NCBI GenBank assembly: GCA_903940125.1
Contig: CAJAJL010000099.1
Coordinates: 1 to 41,606, forward strand
Origin: an uncultured Chlorobiaceae bacterium
GTDB lineage: Bacteria > Bacteroidota > Chlorobiia > Chlorobiales > Chlorobiaceae
DNA: 41,606 nucleotides
Direction: 5' to 3'
Shown piece by piece: positions 36,469 through 41,606 of this stretch. Made by a program: the position numbers and the translations under genes. Every line of letters starts with the position of its first letter. Position 1 is the stretch's first letter. The notes under the pieces were generated by a model. It searched no databases and had not been told where the DNA came from. It saw only the letters and a list, made by a program, of their open reading frames with translations.

Positions 36469-36867
36469 CTACTCTTTATGATCAGAAGCAGCCTGCTCTA
36501 CCGCTCCGGTAAGTACAATGGTAATTTGCTCATCGGTCAGACCCTTGTCTTTCAAAAAGCTCATAAACCTGAAGACTCCAAGATCAGAAAGCATGGCTTT
36601 CGGCTGATCCTGCTCACTGAGCCCTCTGGTGCGACTGTACTCGCCGGATGTCTTGATCCAGTCATCAATAAACTGTTCTGATTTTCCGTTCTCAAGAAAA
36701 AAACCGGTCACAATCCGTTCAACATCAGCTCTTGATGGTTCCGGATGAACCGTGAACAGCAGCTGCATCTCCTCTGAAATCCTTGACAACACAATAACCG
36801 CCTCCCTGTCCAGGGTCTCCTCAAGAATATCTTTCGCCTGCTCTTTGACACCGCTCTTCTGGGTCAT
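36469..36867 (-). CDS. Conserved-looking hypothetical protein
   Basis: A 132-residue, mostly helical, acidic soluble protein with no motif I recognise (LDREAVIVLSRISEEMQLLF, then LSDLGVFRFMSFLKDKGLTD). It is 64 bases upstream of purC on the same strand. Codon use looks like its neighbours, so it is probably a real gene. Function unknown. Confidence 0.65.
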   Translation of the reverse strand: MTQKSGVKEQAKDILEETLDREAVIVLSRISEEMQLLFTVHPEPSRADVERIVTGFFLENGKSEQFIDDWIKTSGEYSRTRGLSEQDQPKAMLSDLGVFRFMSFLKDKGLTDEQITIVLTGAVEQAASDHKE

Positions 36868-37017
36868 ACTGTTTTCCGGATCGTTGGGTAATAAAATATT
36901 GACAGCTTAAAAATCCCGAATAAGTTACAAAGAAAAAAGTCAAATACATAGCAAGAGAGCCCATACCCTATGACCAGACAGACAGGTCACTAATCCCGCA
37001 AACAGATGATGTATATC

Positions 37018-37046
37018 TTGATAGATATCAAAAAGGGGTTTATATT
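37018..37046 (+). promoter_or_regulatory. vapBC promoter with palindromic operator
   Basis: TTGATA (37018-37023) and TATATT (37041-37046) are separated by 17 bases, a good sigma70-type promoter. The -35 lies in a perfect palindrome TTGATA-GA-TATCAA (37018-37031), a natural site for VapB autoregulation. AAGGAGGAGG just before the vapB ATG is a strong ribosome binding site. Confidence 0.75.
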
Positions 37047-37074
37047 TATGTAAATATTTATCAAGGAGGAGGAC

Positions 37075-37335
37075 ATGACTTTCACAGCAAAAATTTTTAT
37101 ATCAGGGCGAAGTCAAGCCGTCAGGTTGCCGAAAGAATTTCGTTTTGAAGGCAAGGAGGTATTCATTCGGCGGGATGCCATTTCCGGAGATGTCATTTTA
37201 TCACATCATCCCGATTCATGGAACGGACTGTTCGCGCTTGACGAAACAACTGAAGTGCCTGCTGATTTTATGAATGCAGAGGATCGAAAGCAACCCGAAC
37301 ATCTTCGTGATCCTTTTGAGGGATGGAAAGAATGA
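37075..37335 (+). CDS. vapB: VapB-type antitoxin
   Basis: An 86-residue AbrB-fold antitoxin. The N terminus [20 protein letters not shown] is the classic swapped-hairpin DNA-binding motif of VapB. The C-terminal acidic part ([17 protein letters not shown]) would block the VapC active site. The stop codon overlaps the vapC start by ATGA. Confidence 0.92.
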   Translation: MTFTAKIFISGRSQAVRLPKEFRFEGKEVFIRRDAISGDVILSHHPDSWNGLFALDETTEVPADFMNAEDRKQPEHLRDPFEGWKE

Positions 37336-37739
37336 ACCTCTACATGCTGGATACCAATATTGCAAGTCACATTATCAAAGGAGATATTGCTCTTGTGCGC
37401 GAACGGCTGGTGGCTGTGCCCATACACCGTGTTGTGGTTTCATCGGTCACACAAGCAGAATTACGCTATGGCCTTGCAAAGCGCTCCTATCCAAAAGGGC
37501 TGACAACCCGTGTCCATGAATTTTTAATTCGGGTTAAAATATTGCCTTGGGACAAAGATGCTGCTATTGCCTATGGAGATCTCCGTGCAACATGCGAAAC
37601 CGCAGGTGTGACGCTATCCCCGCTTGATCTTATGATTGCCGCTCATGCTCAAGCTGTCAATGCCATTCTTGTTACGGGTGATAAAGCGTTCAACATGATT
37701 GGAGATGGCTTCAGGGTCGAGAACTGGACGACATCATAA
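37332..37739 (+). CDS. vapC: VapC-type PIN ribonuclease toxin
   Basis: A 135-residue PIN toxin from the ATG overlapping the vapB stop (a frame 3 codons longer exists from 37323). The acidic active-site residues are Asp7 (LDTN), Glu43 (QAELRYG), Asp99 (LDLMIAAHA) and Asp117 (GDKAF). These suit cleavage of specific tRNAs, as in other VapC of this FitB-like branch. Everything looks intact. Confidence 0.92.
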   Translation: MNLYMLDTNIASHIIKGDIALVRERLVAVPIHRVVVSSVTQAELRYGLAKRSYPKGLTTRVHEFLIRVKILPWDKDAAIAYGDLRATCETAGVTLSPLDLMIAAHAQAVNAILVTGDKAFNMIGDGFRVENWTTS

Positions 37740-37911
37740 TACCGATCTCATGCATTTCGGTGATTCACTGGCATCGATGATAATTGAAAAAACAATTGCT
37801 CGCTTCTTTCAGCTCATTGATAGATACTCTCCAGTTTTTATTTTACAGAAAAAATGTTCTGGTTTTTAAACATCAGGCATATCACTCTACAATGTTCGGT
37901 CAGAGAAGGAA

Positions 37912-38187
37912 ATGAAAATGGACAAAATGCTGAAACAATATCTTGATCGCGCAAAAGAGATTATCGGAGAACGGACCGCAAGCGAAATTGCCCATGACAA
38001 TGCTGTTGTCGACGCCCTTAACTCCGGCCTCCCTATCGAAGCAGCTCTCTCCCTGGCAGCTAAACATCACCCAAACGAAGCTCTTCAATGGGACTCCGGC
38101 AATATCAACGACATCGCGGCCCATTACGATTACCTGAAGCAACATGAACAAATCATGAAGAAACTTCAGATGAAGAACAGAAACTAA
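37912..38187 (+). CDS. Small hypothetical protein
   Basis: A 91-residue soluble helical protein I do not recognise (QYLDRAKEIIGERTASEIAH, then SGLPIEAALSLAAKHHPNEA). The ATG at 37912 has AAGGAAATG-like purines upstream. It lies after vapBC and before a recombinase, in the accessory zone. No DNA-binding or catalytic motif is seen. About 300 bases after it, up to the recombinase, hold nothing I can support. Confidence 0.5.
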   Translation: MKMDKMLKQYLDRAKEIIGERTASEIAHDNAVVDALNSGLPIEAALSLAAKHHPNEALQWDSGNINDIAAHYDYLKQHEQIMKKLQMKNRN

Positions 38188-38490
38188 GGATCAAACAAAA
38201 CTTTGTTGTCTACAAAATAGTTGACGTGCAATGGACGATGATGCTGCCAGGCGCGGATAGGCCGTATCTTTGGTGACTCTTGTCCGGCACTGTAAAGAAA
38301 ATAGAAACAAGGCGACGACGAGTCAAGCCTTACAGAGATGGTGACTGGCTCGACAATCCATGTGATATTTGTGGACGCTAACAGAAAAGTGACATTTATT
38401 ACGACAATGGATCCGCGAAGCGTATCAAGATTTACATAATGTATTTTATCATCATTAAACATCAGAATAAAAACCCAACGTCCAGGCACC

Positions 38491-39459
38491 ATGACCGACA
38501 TGCTTCCGATCCTCGAAAAACGGGCGCTTTCTGCTCCGTAGTTTCATGCTCTCAAGGCTATGCCTCCGGAACTCGAATGGTATGCCAATATCCGCAGTGA
38601 AAAGACCCGACGGGCGTACCGTAACGACGTGAAGGAACTGTCCCGATTTCTCGGCATCACGGAACCGGAAGAAATGCGCATAGTCACAAGGGCGCACCTG
38701 CTTGCATGGCGAACAGATCTCGAACAGCGTAACCTCGCTGCCGCCACCATCCGGCGCAAGCTTGCTTCGATCTCTTCTCTTTTTGACTACCTCTGTGAAC
38801 AGAATGCCGTATTGCATAACCCGGTTCTTGGCGTAAAACGTCCCGCTGCAAACAACAACGAAGGCACGACGCCTGCCCTTGGTGACAGCCAGGCAAGAAT
38901 GCTGCTTGATGCCCCGCCGGTGAATACCCTTAAAGGAAAAAGGGACAGAGCAATCCTCGCTACCCTGCTCTACCACGGGTTGCGCCGGGAAGAACTTTGT
39001 CGGCTGCAGGTTAAAGATTTGCAGCAACGGAGCGGTGTTCAGCATTTGTGTATCCACGGTAAACGGGAAAAGATCAGGTTTTTGCCGATGCACCCTATGG
39101 CTCAAAGGTTAATTGACGAGTATCTGGAAGCTGCCGGACACCGTGACGACCAGAAAGGCCCACTATTCCGACCGGTAAAAAATAATATCACCGGTACGCT
39201 CAATAAGCCGCTGGATCCTCAGGCAGTCTATACCTGTATTATCCGGAAATACGGAAAAGAAACGGGTATCAACTCCAACGTGAACGGGTTCTGCGTTCAC
39301 TCGCTGCGCTCAACTGCAGCAACCAATGCACTGGAACACGGTGCTGATATCGGAAAAGTTCAGGAGTGGCTCGGCCATGCCAATGTTTCAACAACACGGC
39401 TTTATGACCGAAGGATAAGCAGGCCGGAGGAAAGTCCAACGTTCAGGGTGAAATATTGA
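38491..39459 (+). pseudogene. Tyrosine recombinase/integrase with in-frame amber codon
   Basis: A XerC/D-like tyrosine recombinase. From the internal ATG at 38560 it has 299 residues. The catalytic residues are all present: Arg142 (HGLRREEL), Lys168 (HGKREK), His247 and Arg250 (HSLRST), His273 (LGHANV) and Tyr282. The same frame is open upstream from ATG 38491 (MTDMLPILEKRALSAP) except for a TAG at 38539-38541. That suggests the original protein began earlier and the amber codon cut off 23 N-terminal residues. Re-initiation at 38560 could still give a nearly complete enzyme. Confidence 0.8.
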
Positions 39460-39630
39460 AAAACTCGCGTTTATCGGGTTCCCCCAACACAAAAAGATCA
39501 TCCTTTAGGTAGAGTTTGAACAGAAAACCACAGCGGATACTGGCAGGCTTTTTAATGTCCATCAATCTCGAATTTCAAGATTTTTGAGGCTTTTTTACAA
39601 AACGGTTAAGCGTGCTGTTTTTTCCATTTC

Positions 39631-39852
39631 GTGAGTAGGCCACTTAAAAAGCAAAGCAGGCAAGGTGTCTATGCCAAACTGAAGTGCACGGTCGAACCGG
39701 TATTCGGCATTATGAAATCGGTCCTTGGGTATCGACAATTTTTGCGCATAGGCTTAGAGAGTGTCGACGCAGAATGGACGCCGGTAAGCTTTGTCTGTAA
39801 TCCACCGCCGGACACTTCGATACGTTGGGCATTTAGGACTACTGTCAAGTAG
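39631..39852 (+). pseudogene. C-terminal remnant of an IS1182/IS5-like transposase
   Basis: A frame with GVYAKLKCTVEPVFGIMKSV, LGYRQFLRIGLESVDAEWTP and then a degenerate end. This matches the conserved C terminus of DDE transposases (YAKR..TVEPVFG.IK..LG.RQF..RGL..V..EW) of the IS1182 group. The rest of the element is gone and no inverted repeats are obvious. Confidence 0.8.
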
Positions 39853-40270
39853 CAAAGAAGGTTGAAAAAAGAAATTTTACACTAAAGTTTAATCGGTGTT
39901 TCATTATCTTTCCTTAATGTAAAAAGATCCAAAAAATCTATTCTTTGATAAAAATAATATCGATGATGATGGGTTATTTACGCTATTAGGAAGCCCACTA
40001 AAGATTAATTTCGAAAGACTCCTAGGGAAAAAAGTATTATAGGATCAGGCATGTTCTGGAAGTCGGTCAAGGCAAAAACATGACAACAGGCTTCTTTGTT
40101 TTTTTCATTTTTGCAAGATTCTGAGCCCGATTAACAGGAGATATTTAAGGGAAAAGAATGAGAAATGGGTCAAGGCGATGCGCTCTATCATGGGTTGACC
40201 ATATCCTAAAGCCACATAGTTCTTCATTGGCTCAGGTTCCGTATATCAAATCGGCCGAAATCTATCATAC
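39853..40270. other. Gap with a 37-codon frame, otherwise empty
   Basis: About 420 bases between the transposase remnant and the SLOG-like gene. One 37-codon frame without a start (39929-40042; DDDGLFTLLGSPLKINFERL) looks protein-like and may be another transposase N-terminal scrap. GGTCAA at 40168 and TTGACC at 40195 form a loose inverted repeat. No gene is supported. Confidence 0.4.
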
Positions 40271-41353
40271 ATGGTAAAAGCTCAAATACTTTTTGTCGCT
40301 ATAATTGGTGGATTCTGGGACCTCAAAAATCAGAATCCTGCTAAGTTCATTGAAGCCAAGTTATTGGCTAATAGTATTGGAGCTGCACTTGCAAAGGCAG
40401 AATTGGGTCTTGTTGTCTATTTCTCAGATGATGAATCCCTTGAACCCCATGTAGTCTCAGGATATGCGGCAGCTCTCCCAGCGGGGACTGCTGCTGGTTC
40501 AATTCGAGTACGCTTTGCCGAATCACAGAAGAACTGCGTCAGATTTGCTGAGCAGGCAACTCGTGAAGATATTTTCAAACGTCATCTCTTTCCTGGTAAC
40601 GATTGGGAAGCACCGTTTTATCGATCCCTTGTTGACGCTGATGAAGTCGATGCGGTGCTATTAATGGCGGGCTCTCGGTCAACTTTTATCGCTGGGCAAA
40701 TTGCCTTAGCTCGTCCTTTGCCAATTCTGGCAGTAGACCAATTCGGTGGTGCAGCTGCGGTTATTAGAACAGAACTCGCTACTGGTTCAAAAGACTACCC
40801 ATCATCTTCAACGCATAGCACAATACAGTTAGTTGAATGGCTGAAGAATGAATGCGTCATGCAGGCAAAACAGCGAGAACAAACTCTTCAAATGGAAATG
40901 ACTTACAGAAAACTCACTTCCCAGGTCAGCAAGACTTTGTGGGCTGGAAGTGCGTTCATCGCACTATTAATAACCGTATTTTTCGGGATGGTACAAGTAC
41001 CGACCCTCGAATTCTACCCGTTTTTAATGTTTGCTGGATTGATATCGGCGGGTGCAACCGGTGCATTAATCCGCTCAGTTATATGGGGAGCGGAACAGAC
41101 TGCCCCGATTGCATCGCTTATTTTAGGAGGTGTCGCAGGTTTTGTTGTAGGTATAGCATACCTTGTCCCACAGTGGGTTGGTGCGCCAGGTATATTGGTG
41201 CCATCTGCAAAAGTAGTTCAGGCAACTGACAAGATCCAATTTGTGGCAACTGTGCTGGTTGCCCTGTCAGCTGGCATTGGATTTGATACGGTGTTCACTC
41301 GTTTGAAGAAGGAGGCTGAGACGCTCCCTGTTAGCTCTCGGGGTAAAAAATAG
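40271..41353 (+). CDS. SLOG-like nucleotide-binding domain with four transmembrane helices
   Basis: A 360-residue protein I cannot place in a named family. Residues 1-170 look like a Rossmann-type SLOG/LOG domain: ILFVAIIGG near the N terminus, and DAVLLMAGSRSTFIAG followed by PILAVDQFGGAAAV in the place of the PGGxGT-type ligand loop. A helical linker (185-220) leads to four hydrophobic segments at about 222-242, 248-269, 279-299 and 322-343, then a short basic tail. SLOG domains fused to membrane segments are predicted elsewhere to sense or make nucleotide signals in defence systems. By that analogy this could be a membrane effector, an inference. It lies between transposon remnants, as accessory defence genes often do. 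Confidence 0.6.
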   Translation: MVKAQILFVAIIGGFWDLKNQNPAKFIEAKLLANSIGAALAKAELGLVVYFSDDESLEPHVVSGYAAALPAGTAAGSIRVRFAESQKNCVRFAEQATREDIFKRHLFPGNDWEAPFYRSLVDADEVDAVLLMAGSRSTFIAGQIALARPLPILAVDQFGGAAAVIRTELATGSKDYPSSSTHSTIQLVEWLKNECVMQAKQREQTLQMEMTYRKLTSQVSKTLWAGSAFIALLITVFFGMVQVPTLEFYPFLMFAGLISAGATGALIRSVIWGAEQTAPIASLILGGVAGFVVGIAYLVPQWVGAPGILVPSAKVVQATDKIQFVATVLVALSAGIGFDTVFTRLKKEAETLPVSSRGKK

Positions 41354-41465
41354 CTTGTATTTGAACTTTATCACAACGCAGCAAGCTTTAGGACAGTACC
41401 TTCAAAAGGAGTTGATCACAAACTATCGGAATAATTTGAATAACAAATACTTTTCTAATAAAATT

Positions 41466-41606
41466 GGGTCTTCGCGGATTTTAGTGGAATAACGGAATAA
41501 AATGGTAGACTGCAGTATTTAAATTCCATTGTCAAAATGCAAAAATTAACCGACCATTACCAGCAATTATTAGGATTTCCTGCCACCTGGGAGGTCGATG
41601 ATGTCA
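41466..41606 (+). mobile_element. Left end of a probable ISL3-family insertion sequence
   Basis: GGGTCTTCGCGGATTTTAG at 41466 resembles the terminal inverted repeat of ISL3-family elements and is followed 52 bases later by a transposase start. The right end is outside the window, so the repeat pair and target duplication cannot be checked. Confidence 0.55.
41537..41606 (+). CDS. Partial transposase, probable ISL3 family
   Basis: The first 23 codons (MQKLTDHYQQLLGFPATWEV and on) resemble the start of ISL3 transposases, which open with a helix and LLG...W.V. The rest lies beyond the window. Identity rests mainly on the adjacent terminal-repeat-like sequence. Confidence 0.55.
   Translation, partial: MQKLTDHYQQLLGFPATWEVDDV

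Noticed and set aside
38188-38490. Possible gene or attachment site before the recombinase
   Set aside because: No convincing frame. A loose likeness between CCAACGTCCAGG at 38477 and CCAACGTTCAGG at 39435 was seen, but it is too short and partly coding to call attachment repeats.
38455-39105. 216-codon minus-strand frame opposite the recombinase
   Set aside because: No homology pattern; the plus strand carries all tyrosine recombinase residues.

Overview
The window is a bacterial chromosome segment that most resembles a green sulfur bacterium (Chlorobiaceae, Chlorobium/Pelodictyon type). This is inferred from the set of housekeeping proteins (an ArsA-type ATPase with a C-terminal alpha-crystallin-like region, a split transketolase, a PSP1 protein beside metG) and moderate GC content. 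No rRNA is present to prove it.

Layout. 1-1.4 kb: an orphan adenylation-domain fragment of a non-ribosomal peptide synthetase, cut at both ends. 1.8-16.2 kb: ordinary chromosome. It holds a GNAT-like protein, DAHP synthase, serA, an ArsA-family ATPase, an MltD-like lytic transglycosylase with two LysM repeats, truA, a GlgE-like GH13 protein, a PfkB kinase, a sodium/solute symporter, and maf-miaA with overlapping ends. 16.5-18.8 kb: a small stress-type cluster with csbD-like, a 75-aa gene, an SDR stub and heme-type bacterioferritin on the minus strand, and an lmo0937-type mini membrane protein and a degenerate sigma-like gene on the plus strand. 18.7-24.1 kb: an accessory island crowded with toxin-antitoxin genes and remnants: chimeric HigA, DUF3037 with a broken partner (possibly HipA-like), a ParE fragment with its antitoxin, HicBA, a collapsed Rpn nuclease, and PIN with XRE-ImmA. 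Two degenerate copies of one hicB/3'-flank sequence lie about 2.3 kb apart in it.

24.3-36.9 kb: chromosome again. It holds a STAS protein with an AT-hook tail followed by cyclopropane fatty acid synthase, NamZ-type muramidase, initiator tRNA-Met next to metG, PSP1, an acyltransferase, aspartate aminotransferase, coaD, rsmD, the transketolase N-terminal subunit, DedA, purC and a hypothetical gene. 37.0-41.6 kb: a second accessory zone with vapBC behind a clear promoter/operator, a tyrosine recombinase with an in-frame amber codon, a transposase remnant, a SLOG-like plus four-helix membrane protein, and the left end of a probable ISL3-family element.

The most interesting leads are the SLOG-like membrane protein among mobile-element debris, the STAS/AT-hook protein coupled to cfa, the DUF3037 gene with its broken partner, and the XRE-ImmA/PIN module with its perfect inverted-repeat operator. 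All functional statements are read from sequence motifs by eye; no database search was run.
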